64,000 nucleotides of DNA, taken from contig OZ026603.1 in assembly GCA_964020085.1 (NCBI GenBank), positions 28,990,452-29,054,451 on the forward strand, read 5' to 3'. The position numbers and the translations under genes were made by a program. Source of the stretch: Micromussa lordhowensis. Lineage: Eukaryota > Cnidaria > Anthozoa > Scleractinia > Lobophylliidae. Positions 1 through 13,900 of this stretch are shown piece by piece. A model generated the notes under the pieces. That model had not been told where the DNA came from. It ran no database searches and was given only the letters and a program-made list of their open reading frames with translations. Positions within the stretch are counted from its first letter, which is position 1. Every line of letters starts with the position of its first letter.

Positions 1-1088
1 GGGTCAATAACACTTTACTATCAACGTTAACAGATGGGTAGGTTGTTGCACAAGAATAGATTTCAGAAAGTGAACCAAGGGAAGTCCAAATATATCGTGG
101 ACTGTCAAGGCGTCACACAGTTTATAATATAAATGCCCTCCCTCCATAACTAATCAAAGACAGACACTAAACGGATCTCTTTAGAGTTACGCCTTCAAGC
201 ATACATCTTGAAAAAGGAATAAAGAGATGTTTGAGATCAGTGAAAAAAAGCAGCACTGGGAGAAAACCCGTTACTTACGTTTTGCGACTTCAAGATGCCC
301 CGCGCCAAATACGCGAGGCAAGAATATCTAACGCTATGCCTGCACTACAGCTTAAGGTGATTCCCGGGTAAAAGAACCCGCCATAGATTTCCGATGAAAC
401 TTGGTATGATGTCATTACAGTACAAGGAGATGTTAAAAACGTAATAAAAAGAGGGGGTCACCGTGCTTGTTTTCATGCCACGATGCTGACAAATATGGTT
501 ATTTTGGTCACTTTTGGTTATCTCAGTGCGCAACAAATAAGCTCGATTATTTTTCAATGCGGCGTGTTATATCACACAGAATTCGACTGTCTTTGATTGC
601 TTATTCATCTAAGTCCCAGAAGAAATGGCTTCAAATACCCTGCATTATTAACTGATATTTTTATCCTTTAAAGGAAACATAATTTGGACTTGCTCTAATG
701 GGCCCGTTACGTCTCTATCTGTAGCATTTATTTCATTTGCCAAAAAAGTAGCCATAGATTTCTGCCAAATTTTTTCTCAGTTATTGCGGATATTGTTCTC
801 ATTGAATTTATAAAATAAAAAGTGGGGGTCACCGTGCTCGTTTAAGAGGAAATTAGCTTTTATCTCGCTATCGAGCTTAGCTATCGCGCAAGCTACAATC
901 ACGCGCTGCATTGTCCAGTTTCCAGTCTTTCATCAGCCGAAAACAAAAACGGGAAATCAAATAAATTGCAAATGATAAGCGCCATCTCGCTCAGTTGGGT
1001 TGTTGATTTTGGTTTATTTTGACAAATGGTAAGCACCCACAGAAAAAGAAAACGAAACAAGAGGGTCGACAAAGCGCTCGATACTCAC
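1..1088. other. No gene recognised; probable TMEM63-like intron or flank
   Basis: No exon with recognisable protein similarity is visible here. The downstream (C-terminal) exons of the minus-strand TMEM63/CSC1-like gene are expected to the left, but none could be identified. Two diverged direct repeats share a GGGGGTCACCGTGCT-type core near 450-470 and 828-842, each preceded by a similar A-rich stretch, which suggests copies of an old interspersed repeat. Confidence 0.5.
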
Positions 1089-4000
1089 AACTCGATCGTA
1101 CAAGACGTACGGTGGTCTCCAGGCCGCCGCGTCCTCTCTGGGAGTGTAGCAAAACCACTTCCGTTTGATAGGGATGACAATCAAATCAACGATTCGCAGC
1201 AGTTCCAATGAAAAGCCTGTAAAGGAGCGTAGCATGATGTAGCAGATGAAAAACGTGGCCCGTGCCGGCAGGGAATCTGCTAGAAAGGTCGGTATCTCCT
1301 CTGGTTTTCTTATGATTTCTTTAAGTTTCGCCAAAGCGGCTGCCCCGGCAGACAGGAATAGGAACTGATTAACAATCTGTGTAAACACATCACTGATTAA
1401 CGATTTGATTTCAGAGGGGTCGTAGCTTATTATTTCCACATAACTCTTGTATTTTCTAGCCAGAACAAGGGTTTACTTTTGTCTGGAAAGAAGGCAGAAA
1501 CCTGTCTGTTGCCTTTCAGACAAACGGTAGAGACACAATGAACGTCTTTTTTACAATAACTGCAGGAATTCTCGCGCGCTCTTTTGCTAAGTTTTACTGA
1601 GAGACATGAATTTATAGTTAATGCGATGCTATTATTGTAAAAAAACAAAATGACGCCAGTTTTTTCATGCGTCTGTCCTGTTATTGACAATGAATTTCGT
1701 CATAACATTTCAAAGTAGTCTGCGGATCCACTCGACTATCGCCTCGTTGATCCACAGCTACTTTGACAATATATATTATGATCAATAACAGGACAGACGT
1801 ATGAAAAAAATGACGTCAATTTCTAAACTTACCTCATTTTTTTCAGTCCGTACTGTAAGTTATGGATCCTCGATTTTTCCCCTTCGATTTATGGCCCAAC
1901 CGCGAAGGGAAAAACTCGGTCCGTAACTTACACTACAGCTCTCTAACTCGGTTAGCTAGTGCTAAATAACTCAGTAGGGTAGAAAAATTCCAAGAAAATA
2001 TTTTTATGGTTACAACAAAGAATAAACGCGAATTACGAATGAAATGTTTAATATTTCCTCTGTTGGAACAAAAGCCACGTGTAAATTTCAAAACTAGCCA
2101 AGGGTAACCATACAGTTTCATTACCACAAAGATGAAAAGTTTTCCCAACACAGATTTGTCCACTTCACTCTGGCAAGGTAGTCCTTCAAACCTGGTAATC
2201 TTTTCCAGAATCTAAGAAATCAAGAAGAGTAAAAATAAACCGCGTTTGGCAACAACAACTCCATCCTGTTACCAGACGGACCTAATGGCCAAGGCTCCGT
2301 CTACAATACACCGGAGAAATTTGAAAACGCAGCTTTATTTCTACGGTATGACCTACCGTCCACACTAATCCGTCACGAAAACGCTCTTCAAACCGGAGGA
2401 ATTGGAAAACGCCCGCTTTGCGTTTTAGTGTGCACGGAAAACATTTTGAAAACGAAGCTTTTCCACGATAATCAGGTGATTTCACTGCCCGAGTTTTCCT
2501 TACGTACAACTCCAGAATGACCGGTGATTAATGCGTGTTTTTTTCCTCCGGCGTAGTGCGGACGGAAAACATATGATGCGTTTTCAGAGTGAAAGCACCG
2601 TTTTCAAATTTCTCCGGCAAGGTGTAGGAGTAAATTGTACTTGAAATAATGTTCCACTTGTCAGCTGTGTGACAAAAATAATTTTGTATCTTCATTTTTT
2701 ACTCTGGTTTGTCCCTTATTGAATCCTACAATAGTTCTTGTAAGGAATGATGGAAAGGGACAGACAATCCTGGGGAGACTCGTCGTACCTCTTAGGGGTG
2801 AAACAAATTCAAGCCACGCTCACAAAACAGTATCTTGGTACCTCTTAAGGGTTTTGTTTTTGACATTTCTGACGAGCACCCCCCCCCCCGGGGGGGGGGG
2901 GCGCTATTATATGGGAATCCCCCTCCCACCACCCAGCCTGAGAAGGGCAGTTTGCACAGCAGAAAGATTCTTCAGTTTCTTTTAAATTATATTAACTAGA
3001 TATGAGGGGGAAAGTATGCAAACATGTAAAGTGAACAAGCAATATCGATCAAAGTCATTTCCCGGTAATTAAGATACCTACCAGTGGCAAAACTGCAAAG
3101 AACACCCACAATGTTATACTGGACAAGAATCCTTCAATAATCCCCCTCAAAAATTCAGAATAGGATAAAACTGAAAAAAATAATATATAAAATATGGTAA
3201 CTTGGATGAATTTAACAATATTAGATTTACATACTAAGTACGAATATGAGTGGAAAGTCTAGAAAGAATGCAAAAGAAAATACTCGGCTTGCATAACATG
3301 ACACATTGAAAACGAAGGACTGGTAGCAGTGTTATTTTTGGTGAAACAGCTCCATATTTGTCCAATACTCTGACAAATTTGTGCATAGCATTGTACTGTA
3401 TTCTATTTTATTATCCAACTCTGCTTCCTAGAGTACAAATAACGCGCGGAACGAGTACAAATAACAGATATTTGTACTCACCTCATTCCTCCCGGCCGCG
3501 TGAAGCTCAAAACCTTGGCAAGTCAGAATTTTGGAAAAAGAAATCGTTGGATAATAAATCTCTTATTAGAAGTTTTGGTGTGTAGTATCGCTGTATATTT
3601 TTACTCGTTGTTTGTATTTTGACTCGCCCTAAGGGCTCGTCAAAATACTGCACAACTCGTAAAAATATACAGCAATACTACACACCAAAACTTCTAATAA
3701 GATATATGTATTGCCTGGTTCTTAATTGTATTGTATTGTTAATCGATTGTTATGTGGATATAATACTATACCATTACTTACTTACTTATGCCTAGTGCCC
3801 CTCCTGGGGCATAGGCCACCTACAAGAGTTCTCCAGCTATCTCTGTCCTGGGCTTTCCTTTCTAGCTGACTCCAGGTCAGCCCCAATCTCTTGATGTCTG
3901 CTTCCAATTCTCGTCTCCACGAGTTCCTAGGCCGTCCCCTTTTCCTCTTTCCCTGGGGATTCCAAGACAGGGCTTGTCTTGTGATGTTGGTAGAAGGCTT

Positions 4001-7000
4001 TCGAAGCGTGTGGCCTATCCATCTCCAACGTCTCATCATGATCTCAGCATCTGCAGGCTTCTGGTTGGTTCTTTGCCATAGTTCTTCATTGTTGATGGTG
4101 ATTGGCCAACGTATCCGCAAGATTCTTCGTAGACATGAGTTGATAAAGGTCTGCACCTTCTTTGTGTTTGCCACTGTTGTTCTCCAAGTCTCTGAGCCAT
4201 ATAATAGGACAGGTTTGACATTGCTGTTAAAGATCCTGATCTTAGTCTGAAGTGTCAGATCTTTAGAGCTCCAGACGTTCTTTAACTGCAGAAAAACTGC
4301 TCTTGCTTTCCCAATTCTGGTTTTAACGTCAGCTTCTGTGCCCCCCTGGATGTCAACTACACTGCCCAGATAGGTGAAGGAATTTACTTCTTCCAACAAG
4401 TCATCATCCAGCCGAACTGGTTCATTGATCGTAGTGTTAATCTTGAGGACCTTGGTTTTTCCCCTGTTGATGTGAAGACCAATTTGGGCAGAGGAGTCGT
4501 TAACACTGTTGGTCTTCTCCTGCATTTGTCGATGTGTGTGGGATAGCAGTGCCAGGTCATCTGCAAAGTCTAGATCATCAAGCTGTAGCCAAGGTGTCCA
4601 CTGGATTCCATTTTTTGCCTGTGCTGTGGCTGTTCTCATAATCCAATCAATTGCAAGCAAAAACAAGAATGGCGAAAGTAAACAACCTTGTCTGACCCCT
4701 GTTCTCACGTTGAAAGCTTCACTGGGCTGTCCTCTATGAATGACTCTGCACGACAGTCCCTCATATGAAGATCGAATGATGTTTACAATCTTTACTGGCA
4801 CCCCATAATGTCGGAGAAGCTTCCAAAGTGTATCTCTGTCCACACTGTCGAACGCTTTTTCAAAATCGACAAAATTGATGTATAGGGGAGAGTTCCACTC
4901 ACAGGACTGTTCTATGATAATCCGTAGTGTGGCGATTTGATCCACGCATGATCGATCTTTGCGAAAACCAGCTTGTTGATCCCTAAACTTTGTGTCAACC
5001 TCATCTTTCATTCTATTTAGAAGGGCCCTATTGAACACTTTCCCTGAAACATCCAAAAGCGTGATCCCCCTGTAATTTGAGCAATTACTAAGATCTCCTT
5101 TCTTTGGCAACTTGATAAGATATCCCTCCTTCCAGTCAAGTGGCACTTCTTCCACCTCCCAGATCTTCTCGAAGAGGGGGTACAACATATCTACGGTGGT
5201 CTCTATGTCTGCCTTGAGTGCCTCCGAGGGAATACCATCGGGTCCAGCTGCCTTACCACTCTTCAGTTGTCTGATTGCCATCCTTATTTCATCTCTGGTC
5301 AGTGTGCCATTCTCTATATCCAGGTCTTCGGCTGCTGGCAATATGTCAGGTGGGTTTTGTGGAGCTGGCCTGTTGAGCAACTCCTCGAAGTGCTCTACCC
5401 ATCTCTTCTTTTGCTGTTCCTCCCCCACAATTTGTCTGCCTGTCTTATCTTTTACTGGTCTTTCTGGATTCCCGAACTTTCCCGCCAGCTTCTTGGTGGT
5501 GTCATAAAGACCTTTCATATTCCCTGCTCTTGCTGCTTCCTCAGCTGCTTCAGCCAAACCATCTATGTATTTCCTTTTATCTGCTCTGATGCTCTTCTTG
5601 GTGTTCTTGTGGGCATTTGAGTATTCTTTCTGTGCCTTGGACGTCTCGGCTCTTGTTCTGCTGGAGTTGACAGCTGCCTTTTTCTCCTTCCTCATCCTGA
5701 TCTTGCTTAGTGTTTCTGCAGAAATCCAATCCTTGTGATGGTATTTCTTGGGGCCCAGTACGTCCTTACAAGCTGTCACAAAGGACTCCTTGACCACCTT
5801 CCAAGAACTATCAACAGTCTCATCATCTTCCATCAAATCCTGGAGTATTTGATACCTGTTTCTAATTGTGACCCTGAACTCGTCCAGCTTCCGTGCATCC
5901 TTCAAACAACCAATATCATACCTATTTCGCCGAGGCGCTGCACCTGTCCAGTTTCGCTTTAGCTTCAGCTTGAGATTTGCAATGACTAGATGGTGGTCTG
6001 ATGCAACGTCAGCACCCCTTTTTACTTTCACATCCTGAAGTGATCTTCTAAACTTCTTATTTATGCAAAAATGGTCAATCTGGTTTTCTGTCGACTGATC
6101 TGGTGACAGCCACGTTGCCTTATGAATCCTTCTGTGAGGAAATACTGAACCACCCAAGACCAGCTTGTTAAGAGCACACAGGTCTGCCAATCTCTCTCCA
6201 TTATCGTTCATAACGCCAAGCCCATGCTGCCCCATTACTTCCTCATATCCAATATTGTCGCTTCCTATCTTGGCGTTAAAATCGCCCATCAATATGGTGA
6301 TATCTCTTTCTGGAAAGTTATCAATCACTGACTGCAGTCTATTGTAGAACTGATCCTTAGCTTCATCTTCGCTGTCATTAGTCGGGGCATAGCATTGTAT
6401 CACATTCATACTTATTTTCCTCTCCTTAGTGTAGAAGGAGGCTGCAATTATTCTTGGCCCATGCGCTGCCCATCCAATGAGCGCCTTCTGTGCTGCTTTT
6501 GATAACATCAGCACCACCCCTTGGTTATGCGGGCTGTCTACATCCTCGTGTCCTGAGTACAGCAGCAGCTCACCTGAATTCAACTTCTTTCTACCAGATT
6601 GAGTCCATCGCGTCTCACTGATTCCAAGCAGTGCTAGGTTGTAGGCCCTCATCTCTGCTGCAACTTGGAAAGTCTTTCCCGTTTCATACATAGTTCTTAC
6701 GTTCCAAGTTCCCATCCTGATAGCTCTTTTTCCGAGAAGGGTGTTCGGCCTTGTAGCTTCCAGAGTCATCCGGCTTTCACCGCAAGGCGTCATCCGTCTT
6801 CTTTGTGGAGGTCCTCCTCTCCCAAGAGCTGAGGTAACTTGATTCATTCTTGTACGTGTTTCTGTAGCAAGCAGATGTTTTACGGGGTGAGGTTGCTAGC
6901 CTCACGCCCAACCCTCCTCCTTTCTCACCCGGGCTTGGGACCGGCCATGGCGGAGTTAATACTATACCATGCTATGCATCAATTTGTTAGAGTATTGGAC

Positions 7001-10000
7001 AACCCTCGACAGTTCTTAGGACTAGGACCAGGAAATGCTCAAAACATATTACATACATGCATACATAGTATTACATAAACTTTCTTTTAAGTGTCAATAA
7101 GTACTTAGCTCTTACATGTAGCTAAGAGCTTACTGGGGACACTTAATTAAAAGCTAAAAAATTGATAAAAAAAATATTAAACAAATAGAAATTTAACGAA
7201 ATTTACAAATTACTATAAAATAATAAATTATTTACAATGCTAATTATAACTTATTTGCTAATTGTAACCTATTTACAGTATGAAATTAGTTGAAATAGAA
7301 TTTAAGGGGGAATAAAATCAGAAGCCCTGGTCAGAACTGGCACGTTTGGCAATTGCAGCTCCTGTCCAACAATACTGTTACATGTATGTCCATTCTACAA
7401 ATTGCACCTTTTTTGCACTGTTTTTGACATAGGTTATTATTCATTTTGCTTCATAAATAGGTTACCAGATATCTGATACTATGGAGATCTTTGGAACACT
7501 TTGTATATGTTTGGCCACATGTAATCTTCAAAATTCAAAGTACTAATAAAAATCTCACATGTGATTACGTTGACAGGTATATGATACTACCTCACCTGGT
7601 TCTAGAAAAGGAACCACTTCTGCAAGGTTTTGTAAAGCAATTAAAGATGAGATGAAACTAACAGGAACTGCCCAGAAAAACACCAGCAAAAATATGGCAC
7701 CATAAATCAGTGCTGTGCAGAATTTTCTGTCAAAACAAAAACCACACAATTGAAACAATATACAAAGGGCTGTTTTACTCAACTGCTGTGAATTCTATGA
7801 AGTTCTTTTGTGTGTAGACAGTTTTGCACACCTGAAGGCCTCTTTGCAGCCCTCGGTGATCAATAATATGTATTGTGTTACCACATGTATCCTTCACACA
7901 GCTGTGTGTTACCACAGTAACCAACCTTTGTTTGGTTTCATGATAACTGATGATTATTTCATATACTCCCACAAAAGTAAAGGAAACTGCAAGGGTATAG
8001 CACACACCATTAAAAACTACTCAAAATTTAGGATGAAAGTTTATGAGCCAGTCAGAGCATGACAAAGTTTCCTATGATGTTCCCAGTATTTATTTCTTTT
8101 AAAAATGCTATAGATATAATCAATGGCTATTACATGCTTCTGAAGAAATGTTTCTAGTTCTAAATTAATGTTTTCATTGATTGATTTTCTTTAGAGTGGC
8201 CCACAACAAGAGCTACATGTACAGATTGTTACACTGTAACTAATTTAACAAAAAAAAGTTTGGTACAGTCTGAGTGAGTTAGTCAGTCTTTCGTATCAGC
8301 ACACCTTCGCCAAAGGCCAACACCAAGATTGCTCCAGATTACATTTGACACCTCTGGAGCTTGCATCTTTTCTATATACAATGGAGAGTTATCCCATTCT
8401 GTTTGGACTGCTGTGGTTGCCATACGCAAACTTCGGAAAATTACAAAAGCACATGCAAGAGTGCGATGCTCTTGGTTAACGTCCTCCTCTAGCTTGCTCT
8501 GTAGTGTCTGCGAATGAAGAAAAGCAAGCTTAAGATTGCAACTGAATGTGTTCATGATTTAAGCCAAGACTAATAAACATTAGATGATCATGATCATTTA
8601 GAGGGCTTTAAAGATGATTTCCAGTCTGTACTGTGCACTTTTGAGAGTTTGTTTCCATATTTTGTTTTACCTTACGTAAGTCATCACAAAATGTAAACAT
8701 TTTGCAACCACTTACATGAAGTAAATTCAAAGTTTCAAAACAACCGCCATTATGGATATGAAGCCTCAAAGATAAGGTATCATATGGTTTGTAACGAATA
8801 ACATTGATTTGCATTCCATTGAGTGGGTACTAACACTGTTTATAAACATTAGGGTGCTGAGACTGTGCAGTACAGACTGGAAATCATCTTTAAAGAACTG
8901 ATAAAAATTTATTTAAAAGGTATCATTTTTTATGATGCTTAATTCAGAAATGGAGTCGTATTCAAGTGAGGTAAGTACCAACTGTACTCAACCAACTGCC
9001 ACATGTTGATCTCAATTTACAATTCACTCCACAATTTACCGTCAAGTCTCTCTCATACTGTGTGATGGAGTCAAGCTTAGTACCACAGGGGTAGGAGGAA
9101 TGGGTTGGTCTTTCTCCAGTGGTGTCATAAATGGCCTGCAAGACAAAAGACACAACAGAGTCATGAAGTTTTCCTCCCTTTTTTAATAATCCCCTTTATT
9201 TCATATTCTATGATGATTATCATGTAAATCATGCACTTATTATAAATAGACTACGAGCAGATGGTTTTTGTTCCGAAATCCTCTGCTTGACCCTTCTTCC
9301 TTTTGCTTTTTATCGGTGTATTTTGTTGCATAAAAGAAAAGAAGAGACCTATTGGAGTATTTCCAGCTGTCGTTTGCCTCCGCCGAAAATAAAAGCAAAA
9401 CAAACATTTTGATGTCAGGGAAGTCAATCTCTCGCTTGGGTTGGTAGACATTAATTTCACCAGAAACAAGTCACAGCCAAAAGCACATCTGCGTTCACAG
9501 GCTACAATTGTACGTGACCAGTGTTATTCTTTTTTTTTAAGAAATTGTCTTATGTATGTTTTACTGTGAAGATTTGAAGACCTGACTTGGATGAGCAATC
9601 AGCCTCAGTCAATCATGGATTAGGGTTGAGGATAATTAAATTCCCAATAAATATAGAGTCTGATTGCAGTCTCCTCACAACACAGTAACATTCCACAAAT
9701 TACACACAGTGTTCAAAGAAAGCGACATGTCCAACATTCCAGAGCTAGTGGATTTTGCAGTCAGGCTAGAGATCTGTCTTTTGCATGCCATATGCCATCA
9801 GGCATGTAAGAGTATACATTTAAGTATACTAGAAGTAATAAAGAACAGATTATGCTCATAAAAAAAATTCTTTGGGAGCTAGACTCTAGTGAAAATGAGT
9901 TTTATGCTACATGTAGGTACATGATTTATACAGTACAGCCCAAGATGCGCAAGAAGTGGCGCAAGAACACGAAAGCGGCTGCAAGAAGTAAAAATGTTGT

Positions 10001-10623
10001 GTTTTTTGCGGTTTCCCTGCAAGAACTTTCGACACGCAAGAAGTTGAAAGTCTATGTACATGACAGTTACAGCCTGCCTAAAGGGTAAGCTGGAAAATTC
10101 GTTTTCTTTGCACCCTGTTACATTGTGTGATTCTTTCATTAGTGTTAAAACAAGTTTAACTTAAAGTGTATAATTTTGTTTAAAATTCTAAGTTAATTAA
10201 GGAGGCCTTAAACAATCACATTCAAGTAACTCACTGTTACAACAATAATTTTGGTACTTCCTAAGGGCCTGTTTAAAACACAAAATGGAGAAATGACAAA
10301 ATGTCACTGCAGTTAGCCTAAATAGCACTCTGGTTAGCCTAAATAGCCTTCAGATTAGCCTAAATAATATATAGATATATAGATTTAGGTCCTGGGCTGG
10401 GTCATTCAAAGCCCGATTAACAGCTTAAACCCAGGATAAGTGACAATTTTGATTTGTGGTGATGTTTTCTGTTTTAATGTTGTTTGGCCTTCTCTTTTGA
10501 GTTTTAATGACCTCAAACTGACACAAAACATATTAAGCTGTGAAAAACAGCCTTCAACTTTTTACTGGGTTGGCGTTAGCAGGCTTCCGAACAACCCTGG
10601 CATGATTACAACAAGTTATGAAT

Positions 10624-10668
<45 letters not shown>

Positions 10669-10936
10669 GGGTGTTAAAAGATAATTTGGTTTTATCAGCC
10701 AAGTTGATAATGTGAATTTTCCAGCTTTCGAATGTCTTTACGATGGCCAATTCACATTATCAACTCAGAACTTTAATAAAACCAAATTTAACCTTACAAC
10801 AAGTTAACCTGGCTTGAGCCTCTGACCCCATCAAAAACCAGCATTTGGTCAGCAGTCAACTTCCAAAAAAACATGTGATCTCGATGAGCCCTACACCTGA
10901 GCCCACAATATGGTCACGTGATACTGGCCAGCAGAT

Positions 10937-10970
<34 letters not shown>

Positions 10971-13900
10971 AGGATGTCCAAGACTTGTAAACCAAGGCTG
11001 CATGACCTGGTATTAGCTGGAGTATGGCTGCCATGTTGTGCGACGTTTTTCGTAGGGCGCCTGCATCCATTATACATGCCACCATGTTGACCATGAAAAA
11101 AGAATTGCATGCTTTTCTATTTCTATGCATGAATGTGGTTCTGTTCCTATTATGGTGCTCCACTTGTAGCTGTCTGGGTTATTTTAATTGTATCGTATTT
11201 TTATAGTGTCATTTTTCATCATTCCACCTTTTCATGTTTTAAACACATCCACTTGCAAATACATGTATATGTACACCTTGATATCACTTACATGTACTAA
11301 CAATTTATTGTCTAGATCTTGCATTTCCTGCTATTTTGGAAAGTTATAACTTACTTTTATTTCACTTCAACAACATTAAGTTTATATGGCCTTGATCCCT
11401 GAATGAATTTTACAGTGTGACTAATTTAACAAATAAAAAAACACTAATTGCTAACCTCCACAATTTCTATGCGTTTAATTTGTGAAACATTTGTCGGGTG
11501 GCCTTGGTTGGAGTAACACTTGGAATCTGCAAACACTAGTAAGGGTTACTTACTTTAGAACGTTCCAGTTTCCACACCAAACTGTCGTGTTTATCAATTA
11601 AATTCTGCCATTTCTTTAGATCTTCAACCATTATCACATCTTCCACCTAAAACAGGATCTTGATTAATTATTACAATGAATGCTTAAAATGAACTACATG
11701 TAATCCTGAATTTTTGAACGACCTTGGGGAATGCAAACGAGTTAAAATAATCAAGAGGTTTGAAAAATCAAGGGTACCATTCTAAGTGATCCTACTTTAT
11801 CTGTGCTCAAGATCACATTAATTTTTGAAATAATTCCTTTTCATTCAAAGCCAGGAGACTTCCTTATGTGATCGCCAATTGAAAAGGAGCATAATATAAA
11901 ATATTTTAAATAATTAGGACAGTATAATTGCTGCGGAGCGAGCGTAGCAGCAGTTCATAATCTAAATATAAAAGAAAGGTAGGAAAATTTGAGATTTTGC
12001 CATGGTTTTTAGCCTCGCTTTCAGGGGACCACAATGCTTTGCGCTGTAGTAGAGCCTCCTTTTCAGCGGACCATAATGCTCTGCGCTATGACGAGCCTCG
12101 CTTTCAGCGCACCAGAATGCAGTGCGCATTGCCTCAATTCGAGACCAAGACAACAAGCAACTGAGAAGTTCTAACATAACATAACATAAGATCTTCTACA
12201 CTGTCATCCTGCTTTTTCGAGTTTCGACGCCAGTCCAGGTGAGTGCCAGTGCACAATGATTATTTAATTCGCTACTTGCACATATCCATAATCCTTTGCG
12301 TTTTGGGGGGGTAACCAGAAGAAGAAATGTATGGTATCATGACAAAAATTAGTACGGTGAGCTCGCAAAACCAGCTACCAATGCTTAAAAATGCACCAGA
12401 ATTTACCAAAATCATGATAGGAGAAATTTGTACTAGTTTATAACTAAATGTAGAGAAATTTGTTTTTGTCCATACATCGTCTTGTAATTTTACAGACGAT
12501 GTATGGACAAAAAAAAATTTCTCTACATTTAGTTATAAACTAGTACAAATTTCTCCTATCATGATTTTGGTAAATTCTGGTGCATTTTTAAGCATTAGTA
12601 GCTGGTTTTACGAGCTCACCGTACTAATTTTTGTCATGATACCATACATTTCTTCTACTGGTTACCCCCCAAAAACGCAAGGGATTATGGGTCATGTGCA
12701 AGTAGCGAATTGCAATGTTAAGGTATCAGCCAGGGTTCAGAATGCGAATTTTCGAAACTTTTGAGTTTGAGACGTTCAGATAGAGCTTTTCAAGAGCTTT
12801 CTTTAAAAAAAATTCCACAAAGAAACATTATTTCGTTGGACGTTGATGTGTCAGATTGTTTTTCTTGAAACGCGTGTCGGCAATTTTTGTTTTCTTTTTC
12901 CGTTTTCGAATAATCATCATTTTTTCGAAGGAAGTGCTGATGATTTGTCCCCTCTGACTTTATCCTATTGTCACAAAAGAAACAAATAAAAACTGAGACA
13001 CGGTTTTTTAGAAGAACGTGTCAAGAAGCAAATGCGATGTTTATCGTTCTCTTCCGACCATTCTTAGCGGGACTGGAGTTGACTTTACACAGACATATAC
13101 TTTCGCAAAAAACGTCTCAATTACACTATCTCTTATGATTTTGAGATTTTTAAAGGAATGAGCCATAATCTGGAAATATTAAGCTTTCAGAAAATGTATG
13201 GTTTGTTGGGGTTTATAAGAGAAATGAAAGCGCTACAGAGATCCCCTCGCAGACAGTTCTGAAGGGTGTGGTATATGTTGTCAATAGGTTGATATCAAGT
13301 TCGCCTTGACTAAGTTACACTGTTAGGTGGATACATGTCGATGAACAGATTGATCAGGTTGAGTTCGCCGCAAACAAGTTACACTGTGAGGTTTTCGATA
13401 GTACTGTCGTCTGCCAAAAATTGAACATAGTTTAAGTATTTTTTCTGATAGCTTTGTCGTATACTCCTGTAGCTGCCATGTGCCTCTTGCCGAAGCACCT
13501 CGATAAATTTGACAGTCTTTCATGTGTTCGCACTTATGTACTCGATATTTTTTAACAAGCCGTTGCATAATCGCACAAAATCAGCTAATTTTGTTCATGA
13601 AATCTTAAACTTATAAACTTTACTGTTGCATTATTTCTTTCAGCCGAAATTAAACGCTGTAACTGATGACATCATGAATTGAATATAACCACATCTTACT
13701 CAACAATTTCTGGGACTTGACCAAACAAAATAACTTGATGCCACAACCACTTCTACACAAGCTCTATACAATCCCCACTTCAATTTGCAAACAACATCCC
13801 AATTTCCGCAGCACTTTCATAGCTTTGGCTACACTACTTATTTCTTATGATCTGTACAATATATTTTGAGATGATAGAGAATGTTTTACTACCAGAGGAA

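Noticed and set aside
260..345. Possible next TMEM63-like exon (minus strand, GTAAGT donor near 280)
   Set aside because: The translated segment shows no resemblance to the expected pore-region helices.
9852..10088. 78-codon basic ORF in a TMEM63-like intron
   Set aside because: Low-complexity CAAGAAG-rich sequence with no splice context and no recognisable domain.
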